Shown: piece after piece, positions 6,624 to 13,510 of the stretch | How positions within the stretch are numbered: position 1 is the stretch's first letter | How the letters are laid out: every line of letters begins with the position of its first letter | Origin: Prado023 sp964638055 | Lineage (GTDB): Bacteria > Actinomycetota > Actinomycetes > S36-B12 > CAIYMF01 | Reading direction: 5' to 3' | Length of the DNA: 15,804 nt | Assembly: GCA_964638055.1 (NCBI GenBank) | Contig: CAZWXF010000065.1 | Span: forward strand, 1 to 15,804 | The notes under the pieces: generated by a model | What the model was told of the DNA's origin: nothing | Database searches by the model: none | What the model saw: only the letters and a program-made list of their open reading frames with translations | Made by a program: the position numbers and the translations under genes

Positions 6624-8425
6624 CGTGGCCACGGGGGAACCGGACACGGGGCATCAGCTCGGAGGTCCGGGAGCCGGCCGTGGCGGGCAGGTTCTACGAG
6701 GGGAACGCCCGTCGGCTCGCTGATGCGGTGGACGGCTACGTGGCCGCTGCCCGGGCGGCGTCGGGCACGGGCCGGCAGGCCGACGGCGAGATCGAAGGGG
6801 CGACCCAGCCTGGACGTGTCGCGGTTCCGGGGCTCCGCGCGGTCGTCGTGCCCCACGCCGGGCACATCTTCTCGGGACCGATCGCCGGCTTCGGGTTCGC
6901 CGCGGTGGCTGCCGAGGCCATCGGGCACCCCGTGCGCTGCGTGGTGATGCTCGGGCCCGCCCACTTCGTGCCCGTCCCCGGGATCGGGTCGAGCACCGCG
7001 ACGGCCTGGCGCACACCCCTGGGCGACGTTCGGCTCGCCACCGACATGGCCGAGTCGCTGTTGGCGGACCTGCCCCATGCCGGACCGGCTGATCAGGCGC
7101 ATGGGCCCGAGCACAGCCTCGAGGTGCAGGTCCCGTTCCTCCAGCGGGTGCTCGAGCCGGGCTTCGCCATCTGCCCTCTCCTGGTGGGGATGGACCTGCC
7201 GGGGGAGGTGGCGACCGTGGTGACACGGGCGGCGGCGACCCCAGGCGTGTTGGTGCTGCTCTCGACCGACCTCTCGCACTACTTGGACCTGTCGGCCGCG
7301 CGCGCCCACGACGACCGCACCATCGAGGCGGTGACCGCCCGCAACCCGAACGGCATCGGGGAGCGGGATGCGTGCGGCCGGCTGCCGCTGCGGGGGCTCC
7401 TGACCGCGGCCCGGGACCTGGACTGGCAGGTGCGCCTGCTGGATGCCCGGACGTCGGGGGACACCGCCGGCGGCCCGGATCGGGTAGTTGGCTACGCGGC
7501 CTTCGCCGTGACGGGCGCCGAACCGCGTCCGGCGGAGACGCCTCGTTCGGCGGAGGTCCCCCGCTCGCCAGCGGTGCCCCGTTCGGCAGCGCCCCGCCCC
7601 GCTGGGTCACTCGGATCTGAGGCCGGCGTCAGCGGCGTGAGCGTTCCAGCGCCCGTGGGGCATGTCCGAGCTGCACCGCACAGCGAGCATGCCATCTCGG
7701 GACCCAGAGGTCGCGCAGATGAGGGCGCCGGTGAGGCGAGCGGGCTTCAGGTGCTGGGCGGGCAAGGAGGAGAGGTGTGCACCGGTGGCGCGTGGACCGA
7801 CGAGGCCGCAGCCGGGGCGGTGGCTGGGGCGCGCGAGTCAGGGGACCCCTCCCTGTTCGCGCGACCTCTCAGCGCCGCCGAGCAGTGGGAGCTGCTGGCG
7901 GTGGCGCGAGGCACGATCGAGCAGGCGCTGGCCACGAGGCGCCGGCCACGCTTCGACGGGTCGACAGTCAGCGACCGCCTCCAGCGCCCCGGTGCGGCCT
8001 TCGTGACCATCCGCTCCGGGTCAGGGGAGCTGCTGGGCTGCATCGGGTCCCTGGCCCCGACCCGGGAACTGGTGGCTGACGTGGCCGGGCATGCCTACGA
8101 CGCGGCATTCCGCGATCCTCGGTTCCCGCCGCTCACCCCAGGCCGCGCGGCCCGCATCCGGTTGGCCATCTCGGTGCTGACCCCGGCCAGACCGTTCCCC
8201 GCCGCCGACTACGACGACCTCGTCGCGCGGCTTCCCCGTGGCAGCGGTCTCACGGTCATCGCCCCCGGGCACCGGGCCACCTTCCTTCCGGTGGTGTGGG
8301 ATGACGTGGGCGGCTCGGCATCCTTCGTCAAGGCGCTGTGGCGCAAGGCAGGGCTCTTGCCTCGAGCGTGGCCCGAGCAGATCAGGCTGGAGGTCTACTC
8401 GGCGCAGGAGTTCGAGGAGGACTGA
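6620..8425 (+). CDS. amrB: MEMO-AMMECR1 fusion (AmmeMemoRadiSam proteins B and A in one chain)
   Basis: The 601-residue protein joins two domains usually encoded separately. The MEMO-like domain (about 17-299) starts with EPAVAGRFY and keeps VPHAGHIFSG with H79, GPAHF with H115, GPEHSLEVQVPFL with H165, STDLSHY with D217/H220, and C252; human MEMO1 uses comparable His/Asp/Cys positions to bind metal. The AMMECR1 domain (about 414-601) has LLGCIGSL around C474 and FRDPRFPPLT. Between them lie 114 residues rich in Pro, Ala, Arg and Gly with no recognisable fold. The GTG start overlaps the amrS stop as GTGA, with GAGG at 6609-6612; it is the only reasonable start before EPAVAGRFY. A second in-frame GTG at 7775 with a perfect Shine-Dalgarno could yield AMMECR1 alone. 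The biochemical role of the pair is unknown to me; coupling to the radical SAM enzyme suggests a shared modification reaction. Confidence 0.9.
   Translation: MTWPRGNRTRGISSEVREPAVAGRFYEGNARRLADAVDGYVAAARAASGTGRQADGEIEGATQPGRVAVPGLRAVVVPHAGHIFSGPIAGFGFAAVAAEAIGHPVRCVVMLGPAHFVPVPGIGSSTATAWRTPLGDVRLATDMAESLLADLPHAGPADQAHGPEHSLEVQVPFLQRVLEPGFAICPLLVGMDLPGEVATVVTRAAATPGVLVLLSTDLSHYLDLSAARAHDDRTIEAVTARNPNGIGERDACGRLPLRGLLTAARDLDWQVRLLDARTSGDTAGGPDRVVGYAAFAVTGAEPRPAETPRSAEVPRSPAVPRSAAPRPAGSLGSEAGVSGVSVPAPVGHVRAAPHSEHAISGPRGRADEGAGEASGLQVLGGQGGEVCTGGAWTDEAAAGAVAGARESGDPSLFARPLSAAEQWELLAVARGTIEQALATRRRPRFDGSTVSDRLQRPGAAFVTIRSGSGELLGCIGSLAPTRELVADVAGHAYDAAFRDPRFPPLTPGRAARIRLAISVLTPARPFPAADYDDLVARLPRGSGLTVIAPGHRATFLPVVWDDVGGSASFVKALWRKAGLLPRAWPEQIRLEVYSAQEFEED
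7764..7777 (+). promoter_or_regulatory. Internal ribosome binding site and GTG start inside the MEMO-AMMECR1 ORF
   Basis: AAGGAGG at 7764-7770, a full match to the anti-Shine-Dalgarno, is followed by AGAG and then GTG at 7775, which is in frame with the fusion at codon 386. It is one of the strongest Shine-Dalgarno sequences in the window and sits in the unconserved linker. Initiation here would give a 216-residue protein, about the size of a free-standing AMMECR1. Whether it is used is inference. Confidence 0.5.
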
Positions 8426-8502
8426 GGTCGCGCCCGGCGCCCGACCGTCCGTGCGGGCTGCCCAACCCGACCCCGACCCATCCCCAGTCTCGGCGATCCC
8501 GA

Positions 8503-8508
8503 CATACT
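8503..8508 (+). promoter_or_regulatory. -10 box for a probably leaderless AtuA-family transcript
   Basis: CATACT matches TATAAT at four of six positions and ends six bases before the ATG at 8515, so the transcript would start at the A of the start codon. The bases between hold no Shine-Dalgarno. No convincing -35 is visible. The TetR palindrome found upstream of the next operon is absent from 8426-8514. Confidence 0.35.
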
Positions 8509-8514
8509 GCCGCC

Positions 8515-10404
8515 ATGATCCAGCACACCCCGTCTGCGCCGGACACCCCCCGGCCCGTCCGCATCGGCAACTGCTCCGGGTTCTATGGCGACCGACTCTC
8601 GGCTGCACGTGAGCTGGTGGACTCCGACCAGATCGACGTGCTCACCGGCGACTGGCTCGCCGAGCTGACCATGCTCATCCTGGCCCGGCAGCGGATGAAG
8701 CAGGGCGCGGGATCCGGGTATGCGCGGACGTTCCTCACCCAGATGGAACAGGTCCTGGGCACGTGCCTGGAGCGGGGCGTCAAGGTCGTCAGCAACGCCG
8801 GTGGCCTGGACCCGCAGGGATGCGGTGACGCCCTGGCCAAGCTCGCCGACAAGCTCGGGCTGAGCGCCCGGATCGCTGTGGTCACCGGGGACGACGTGGT
8901 GGAGACCGTCGGGAACGATCCCGGGCGATTCCCCAATCTCGACACCGGTGAGCCCCTCGGCGAACAGTCCGTGATCACCGCGAACGCCTACCTCGGTGGC
9001 CGCCCGGTGACAGCCGCCCTCGCGGCCGGCGCCGACGTGGTCGTGACCGGGCGCATCACCGACGCCGCCCTGGTGATCGGCCCCGCGGCCTGGTGGCACG
9101 GCTGGTCGTTCAGCTCCGCCGAGGCAGGTGACCAGCTGGCTCTGGATCGGCTGGCCGGGGCTGTCGTCGCGGGCCACGTCATCGAGTGCGGCACTCAGGC
9201 CACCGGAGGCAACTACTCCTTCTTCCAGGAGGTGACGAGCTGGCCCCTGGGGTTCCCGATCGCCGAGGTGGCCGTCGACGGGTCCAGCGTCATCACCAAG
9301 CCGACCGGCAGCGGCGGCCTGGTCAGTGTCGGCACGGTGACCTCGCAGCTCGTCTACGAGATCGCCGGGCCGCGCTATGCGAATCCGGATGTGACGACAT
9401 TGTTCGACACGGTGCGGCTGACCCAGGAGGGCCCGGATCGGGTTCGGATCGAGGGCGTCCGCGGAGCGCCACCGCCGGAGGCGCTCAAGGTCGCGGTGAA
9501 CCTCTTCGCCGGATACCGCAACTCGATGTCGCTGGTCCTGACCGGCCGCGACTCCCGGGCCAAGGCCGACCTCGCCCTGCGGATGGTCGCGGGCCTCAGC
9601 CTGGCCGACGCCCTCGGCGACCCGGAGTCCGGCAAGCCCGCCCCGAGCCCCCGTGAGCTCGCCACCATGTCCAGCCTCGACGTGGCCGAGCTCGCCGTCG
9701 CCCTGGACGATGTCGGGCACGACGATCCGGCTGCGGCCGCGGCGGCGCAGGGGCACCTGCGGATCACCGTCAAGGACCCGTCCCAGGGCAAGGTCGGCCG
9801 GCCGTTCACGTCGGCCATCGTCGAGTCCGCACTCGGGTCCTATCCGGGCATGTTCCCGACCCAACCGCCCGGGGAGGGGTCTGCGTACGGTGTGTACTGG
9901 CCGACGCTGATCGCCCGCGATGAGGTGCCCCTGACGGTCACGTTGGCCGGCGAGGCCGTCGACTGGGAGGCGCTGGACCCACGACAGGGCCCGGTGGGCG
10001 AGGCCCCCGGCGCTCTGCCGGTGCTGGCGCACGCAGCGATGGCCTGGTGGCCGGAGCCCGGGACACCCCTGGGTGACGTCGTCGGAGCCCGCAGCGGCGA
10101 CAAGGGGGGGAATGCCAACGTGGGGCTCTGGATCCCGGTTCCCGGCGTGGGCCCCAGCGTCGGGCTCACCGAGCCCCAGGTGACCGCCCGATACGACTGG
10201 CTGCGCGGATGGCTCACCGTCGAGCAGATCCACCGCCTGGTGCCGGAGTCCCGCGGCCTGCAGGTCGACGTCCACGCGCTGCCGAACATCCTGGCGGTCA
10301 ACGTCGTGATCCACGGCCTGCTCGGTCGCGGCGTGGCCGACTCGACGTCGGTCGATCCGCAGGCCAAGGGCCTCGCAGAACAGGTGCGCGCGCGGCGGAT
10401 CTGA
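8515..10404 (+). CDS. AtuA-family (acyclic terpene utilisation) protein with C-terminal AtuA-like domain
   Basis: The 629-residue protein matches the AtuA/DUF1446 family, named after the first gene of the citronellol/geraniol degradation cluster of Pseudomonas, where its catalytic role is still unclear to me. The N-terminal AtuA domain (about 14-480) opens with RIGNCSGFYGDRL, followed by DVLTGDWLAELTM and KVVSNAGGLDP, and contains TGRITDAALVIGP and the conserved ECGTQATGGNYSFF block. The small C-terminal ferredoxin-like-fold domain begins near 515 with LGDVVGARSGDKGGNANVGLW. The cytoplasmic location follows from the lack of a signal or membrane segments. ATG 8515 is chosen because the family core begins 14 residues later and a -10 box ends six bases upstream. 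It is separated from the downstream catabolic operon by the repeat block, so co-regulation is not guaranteed. Confidence 0.88.
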   Translation: MIQHTPSAPDTPRPVRIGNCSGFYGDRLSAARELVDSDQIDVLTGDWLAELTMLILARQRMKQGAGSGYARTFLTQMEQVLGTCLERGVKVVSNAGGLDPQGCGDALAKLADKLGLSARIAVVTGDDVVETVGNDPGRFPNLDTGEPLGEQSVITANAYLGGRPVTAALAAGADVVVTGRITDAALVIGPAAWWHGWSFSSAEAGDQLALDRLAGAVVAGHVIECGTQATGGNYSFFQEVTSWPLGFPIAEVAVDGSSVITKPTGSGGLVSVGTVTSQLVYEIAGPRYANPDVTTLFDTVRLTQEGPDRVRIEGVRGAPPPEALKVAVNLFAGYRNSMSLVLTGRDSRAKADLALRMVAGLSLADALGDPESGKPAPSPRELATMSSLDVAELAVALDDVGHDDPAAAAAAQGHLRITVKDPSQGKVGRPFTSAIVESALGSYPGMFPTQPPGEGSAYGVYWPTLIARDEVPLTVTLAGEAVDWEALDPRQGPVGEAPGALPVLAHAAMAWWPEPGTPLGDVVGARSGDKGGNANVGLWIPVPGVGPSVGLTEPQVTARYDWLRGWLTVEQIHRLVPESRGLQVDVHALPNILAVNVVIHGLLGRGVADSTSVDPQAKGLAEQVRARRI

Positions 10405-10410
10405 GCCACC

Positions 10411-10596
10411 CCGCCGGTCGAGCTCAGCCAAGACCCCGCGCCGGTCGGGCCCAGTCGAGACCACGCCGGTCGAGCCAGCGCCGGTCGAGCCCAGTCGAGA
10501 CCAGCGCCGGTCGGGTTCTGTCGTACCAGCGCCGGTCGAGCCAGCGCCGGTCGAGCCCAGTCGAGACCAGCGCCGGTCGGGTTCTGTCGAGACCAC
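10411..10596. repeat. Left arm of the repeat block, with a 66-bp direct repeat
   Basis: The arm consists of CGCCGGTCGAGCC units, many extended to CCAGTCGAGACCA. A 66-base unit starting at 10464 is repeated immediately from 10530, with differences near the end of each copy; a more degenerate copy fills 10411-10463. Orientation is GGTCGAG...GAGACC, the opposite of the right arm and the same as the tract at 1-76. Confidence 0.85.
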
Positions 10597-10608
10597 GCTG
10601 GACGGCTT

Positions 10609-10700
10609 GGTCTCGACGGGCTCGACCGGCGAATGGGCGGGCTTGGTCTCGACGGGCTCGACCGGCGAATGGGCGGGCTCGGTCTCGACGGGCTCGACCG
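10609..10700. repeat. Right arm of the repeat block: three 36-bp tandem copies
   Basis: GGTCTCGACGGGCTCGACCG begins at 10609, 10645 and 10681, an exact 36-base period; the spacer is GCGAATGGGCGGGCT plus T or C, and the third copy stops after the core. This core is the reverse complement of the left-arm core apart from a two-base CA insertion there, so the arms can pair into a long hairpin around a centre near 10597-10608. Confidence 0.85.
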
Positions 10701-10722
10701 GAGTAGGGACCCCCTGCAGAAC

Positions 10723-10755
10723 TTGACGCCCGCGTCAACTTGACGTTAGCGTCAG
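10723..10755 (+). promoter_or_regulatory. Leaderless promoter with two tandem TetR operators
   Basis: Two copies of a 16-base inverted repeat lie 17 bases apart: TTGACGCCCGCGTCAA (10723-10738) has perfect 7-base arms, and TTGACGTTAGCGTCAG (10740-10755) has 5-base arms. The first contains a -35 TTGACG (10723-10728). The second contains a -10 TAGCGT (10747-10752), with an 18-base spacer between them. Transcription would begin seven bases on, at the A of the regulator's ATG (10760). A dimer on either site would block polymerase, so autorepression is likely. The regulator binding here is inferred from position. Confidence 0.75.
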
Positions 10756-10759
10756 GTCC

Positions 10760-11386
10760 ATGCGGCCCCTCACAGCCCGCGGCCAGGCCACCCGCGACAA
10801 GCTCGTCGCGGCGGCCCGACATGTGTTCGCGGAACGGGGCTTCGCCGGCACTCGGATGGGCGACCTGGCCGACGCCGCGGGTGTCGCGCACGGCACGGTC
10901 TACACGTACTTCGACACCAAGGAGGACGTCCTGCTGGCCGTCCTGGACAGCGTGCGGCGCGACCTGCACGTCGCCATGACCCTGCCCAACCTGCGCGATC
11001 CGGTCGCCCGCATCGACTCGGCCAACCGCGCCTACATCAACGGCTACCGATCCCACGCCCGGCTCATCCGGGTCGCAGAGGAGGCCGGTGCGGGGGACGT
11101 CCGTTTCCGTGACGTCCTGCTGGAGCTGCGCCGGACCCATGTGGCGCGCGTCGCGGCGGCCATCCGCAAGCTCCAGATGGACCAACAGGCCTCGCCCGAC
11201 CTCGATCCGCAGACCGCCGCCGCGGCCCTCTGCGGCATGGTCGAGTCCTTCGCCGCCCACTGGCTGGGCCGCGGAGAGATCCACGACGAGAACGTGGCCA
11301 TCCGCACGCTCACGCTCATCTGGGCCCGGGGACTGGGGATGCAGGTCCGCCCCGGACGCCAATGGCCCATCCCCGCCCTGAACTGA
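10760..11386 (+). CDS. TetR/AcrR-family transcriptional regulator
   Basis: The 208-residue protein has the standard N-terminal TetR helix-turn-helix at about 14-60: ARHVFAERGFAGTRMGDLADAAG followed by the recognition helix block VAHGTVYTYFDTKEDVL. The C-terminal ligand and dimer domain (about 70-205) is divergent, as usual, and helical in composition. It is the first gene of an operon with an acyl-CoA dehydrogenase and a crotonase, so the inducer is probably a CoA ester or acid of that pathway; this is inference. The start at ATG 10760 coincides with the predicted transcription start and there is no Shine-Dalgarno, pointing to leaderless translation. Paired palindromes cover its promoter. AtuR, the repressor of the Pseudomonas atu cluster, is also a TetR protein, but I cannot claim orthology from this sequence. 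Confidence 0.93.
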   Translation: MRPLTARGQATRDKLVAAARHVFAERGFAGTRMGDLADAAGVAHGTVYTYFDTKEDVLLAVLDSVRRDLHVAMTLPNLRDPVARIDSANRAYINGYRSHARLIRVAEEAGAGDVRFRDVLLELRRTHVARVAAAIRKLQMDQQASPDLDPQTAAAALCGMVESFAAHWLGRGEIHDENVAIRTLTLIWARGLGMQVRPGRQWPIPALN

Positions 11387-11469
11387 CCACGACCGAGAGC
11401 CTCACCTCCCACCACGACATTCACGGCCACGTCACAGAACCTTCCGAACGACCGCACCGAGGAGCGCAC

Positions 11470-12636
11470 GTGATCAACTTCACCCCGGAGCACGATCAGT
11501 TCCGGGCATCGATCCGCAAGTTCGTCGAGACCGAGATCAACCCGAACGTCGACAAGTGGGAGGCCGACGGGATCTTCCCCGCCCATGAGCTGTTCGCCAA
11601 GCTCGGGGCTCTGGGCGCCTTCGGTCTGGAGTACGACCCGGAGTTCGGCGGTCAGGGGGCCGACCACACGTTCACGCTGGTGCTCGGCGAGGAGCTGGGC
11701 AAGGCCGACTGCGCGGGTGTCCCGATGGGGATCGGCGTCCAGGCCGCGATGGCCACGCCGTCGTTGGCCCGTTACGGTTCCGATGACCTCAAGCGCCAGT
11801 ACCTCGCCCCAGCCCTGCGCGGTCAGATGGTCGCCTCGGTGGCGGTCAGCGAGCCGGATGCCGGCAGCGACGTCGCCGGCATCCGCACGAAGGCTGTCCG
11901 CGACGGCGATCACTGGGTCATCACGGGCCGGAAGATGTGGATCACGAACGGCACTCAGGCGGACTGGCTGTGCCTGCTCGCCCGCACCCTGGAGCCGGGC
12001 CAGGAGCCGGCCTACGGCTACCACGGCATGAGCCAGATCATCGTTCCCACCGACGCCCCGGGGTTCTCCGTGGGTCGCAAGATCGAGAAGATGGGCAACC
12101 GCTCCTCCGACACCGCCGAGCTGGTGCTCGACGAGGTTCGCGTCCCGGTGGCCAACACCGTCGGGCGCATCGGCAAGGGCTTCCAGCAGCAGATGGCTCA
12201 GTTCCAGGACGAGCGGCTCATGGGTGCCTACCTGTGCGTCTCGGGCGCGCGGCGCGCCATCGAGCGGACCGCGCACTACCTGCGCGACCGTCAGGCCTTC
12301 GGGCAGCCCCTGCTGAACAACCAGCACATCCAGTACCGGCTGGCCGAGCTCGTCGCCGATGTGGACGTGATGGAGAAGTACACGCACGCGGCGGCCGAGA
12401 AGTACACCGCCGGCGAGGACGTGACCGACATGGCCACCATCGCCAAGCTCAAGTCGGGACGGCTCATCCGCGAGGTTGCCGACATCTGCGTTCAGTACCA
12501 CGGCGGCATGGGCTACGCCGAGGAGATGTGGCCGGCGCGGTACATGCGCGACGCCAGGCTGGTCTCGATCGGCGGGGGCGCCGACGAGGTGATGCTGCGG
12601 ATCATCGCGATGATGCAGGGCTGGGAGCGGCTGTGA
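11470..12636 (+). CDS. Acyl-CoA dehydrogenase, citronellyl-CoA/IVD/LCAD-like
   Basis: The 388-residue flavoenzyme should introduce an alpha-beta double bond into an acyl-CoA, passing electrons to ETF. FAD and substrate motifs are SEPDAGSD (127-134) and KMWITNG (155-161); the C-terminal block YHGGMGYAEEMWPARYMRDARL is typical. The usual catalytic glutamate of medium-chain enzymes (YEGT motif) is replaced: the sequence reads IGGGADE, with Gly369 at that position. A glutamate at 248 in QDERLMGAY lies where isovaleryl- and long-chain acyl-CoA dehydrogenases have their base, so activity is probably kept and a branched or longer substrate is favoured. With AtuA and a LiuC-like hydratase nearby, a citronellyl-CoA dehydrogenase-like (AtuD) role is possible. 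GTG 11470 follows GAGGAG (11459-11464) by five bases; an upstream in-frame ATG at 11362 would overlap the regulator and add unrelated residues. Confidence 0.93.
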   Translation: MINFTPEHDQFRASIRKFVETEINPNVDKWEADGIFPAHELFAKLGALGAFGLEYDPEFGGQGADHTFTLVLGEELGKADCAGVPMGIGVQAAMATPSLARYGSDDLKRQYLAPALRGQMVASVAVSEPDAGSDVAGIRTKAVRDGDHWVITGRKMWITNGTQADWLCLLARTLEPGQEPAYGYHGMSQIIVPTDAPGFSVGRKIEKMGNRSSDTAELVLDEVRVPVANTVGRIGKGFQQQMAQFQDERLMGAYLCVSGARRAIERTAHYLRDRQAFGQPLLNNQHIQYRLAELVADVDVMEKYTHAAAEKYTAGEDVTDMATIAKLKSGRLIREVADICVQYHGGMGYAEEMWPARYMRDARLVSIGGGADEVMLRIIAMMQGWERL

Positions 12637-13442
12637 GCATCGAAACGGAGGCCAGCGTGGAATCCGAGGCAGTCCTCCTGGCGGTCGAGTCGGGCGTCGC
12701 CCGGATCACGCTGAACCGGCCGGACGAGCGCAACATCCTGACGACCGATGGGATGGCCCTGCTGGCCTCGCACCTGCGGGCTGCTGGGGCGGACCCCGAG
12801 GTCCGTGTCATCGTGCTGACGGGATCAGGCAACACGTTCTGCTCGGGCGCCGACCTGCGCGGGGCGTCCGCTGCGGACGCCGCGTCGTTCACCGGCTCGG
12901 GGCCGGGAGCACTGGTGGCCGTCCTCCAAGCGATGCTGGAGAACCCGAAGCCGATCATCGCGCGGGTGCAGGGCCATGTCGCCGGCGGCGGGAACGGCCT
13001 GGTCGCGGCGGCGGACCTCTCCGTGGCGGCGGAGTCGGCGAAGTTCGCCTTCTCCGAGGTGCGCCTCGGCCTGGCCCCCGCAGTGATCTCCGTCGTGTGC
13101 CTCGCCCGGATGCATCGTCCCGACGCCCAGGAGCTGCTGCTCACCGGCGACCGGGTCAGCGCGCGGCGGGTCGAGGCCAGCGGTCTGATCAACCGAGCCG
13201 TGCCCGACGACCAGCTGGACCAAGCCGTGGCGGGCTGGGTGAGCTCACTGGCGGCCGGCGGGCCCGAGGCGCTGGCGCACACGAAGGATCTGTTGCGGAT
13301 CGTGCCGGGCATGCCCCGCGACGAAGCCTTCACCCATGCCGCGCGGCTGTCGGGGCAGCTGTTCTCCTCCGAGGAGGCAGCGGCCGGGATGATGGCCTTC
13401 CTCACCCGGACCAGCGCACCCTGGGTGTCGCAGCCGGACTGA
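12633..13442 (+). CDS. Enoyl-CoA hydratase/isomerase (crotonase) family, LiuC-like
   Basis: The 269-residue protein has a crotonase fold: ITLNRPDERN (25-34), the first oxyanion-hole block CSGADLRG (70-77), and the second, GHVAGGGNGL (114-123). Of the two catalytic glutamates of rat hydratase, the second is kept (E142 in FSEVRLGLAPAVIS) while the first is Gly122. From memory, the same GGGxGL/SEVxLGLxPA pattern occurs in bacterial methylglutaconyl-CoA and isohexenylglutaconyl-CoA hydratases (LiuC/AtuE), so hydration of a branched enoyl-CoA is plausible. GTG 12633 overlaps the dehydrogenase stop as GTGA with GGAG at 12624-12627. An in-frame GTG at 12657 with a stronger GGAGG (12647-12651) gives 261 residues beginning nearer the conserved core and may be the true start. 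It ends the operon. Confidence 0.9.
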   Translation: MSIETEASVESEAVLLAVESGVARITLNRPDERNILTTDGMALLASHLRAAGADPEVRVIVLTGSGNTFCSGADLRGASAADAASFTGSGPGALVAVLQAMLENPKPIIARVQGHVAGGGNGLVAAADLSVAAESAKFAFSEVRLGLAPAVISVVCLARMHRPDAQELLLTGDRVSARRVEASGLINRAVPDDQLDQAVAGWVSSLAAGGPEALAHTKDLLRIVPGMPRDEAFTHAARLSGQLFSSEEAAAGMMAFLTRTSAPWVSQPD

Positions 13443-13510
13443 TCCTCGTGCAGGTCCCCGCGCGTGGGTTGTCGTGCCCTGCGCGCTCAACGTCCTTCGG
13501 TGGATGTGTT

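Larger units (their letters stand above)
10405..10759. other. 355-base spacer: repeat block followed by promoter/operator
   Basis: This spacer holds no gene. Bases 10411-10700 are made of GGTCGAGCCC-type repeats arranged as opposing arms. Bases 10701-10722 are short unique sequence. Bases 10723-10759 carry the TetR promoter and paired operators. Each part is listed separately. Confidence 0.8.

Noticed and set aside
5461..8425. tmRNA (ssrA) gene next to smpB
   Set aside because: No tRNA-Ala-like ends or tag-coding sequence were found; the radical SAM gene follows within 50 bases.
8426..8514. TetR operator upstream of the AtuA-family gene
   Set aside because: The TTGACG...CGTCAA palindrome present at 10723-10755 is not found here, so shared control is not supported by the sequence.
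8395..10596. Minus-strand open frame of 733 codons antisense to the AtuA-family gene
   Set aside because: It has no family motif, and its composition (Arg/His/Asp-rich) is typical of antisense shadows. The sense strand encodes conserved AtuA blocks, and this frame begins by translating the repeat block.
10411..10700. CRISPR array
   Set aside because: The repeats are back to back with degenerate, mutually similar spacers, and two orientations face each other; there are no unique spacers and no cas genes nearby.
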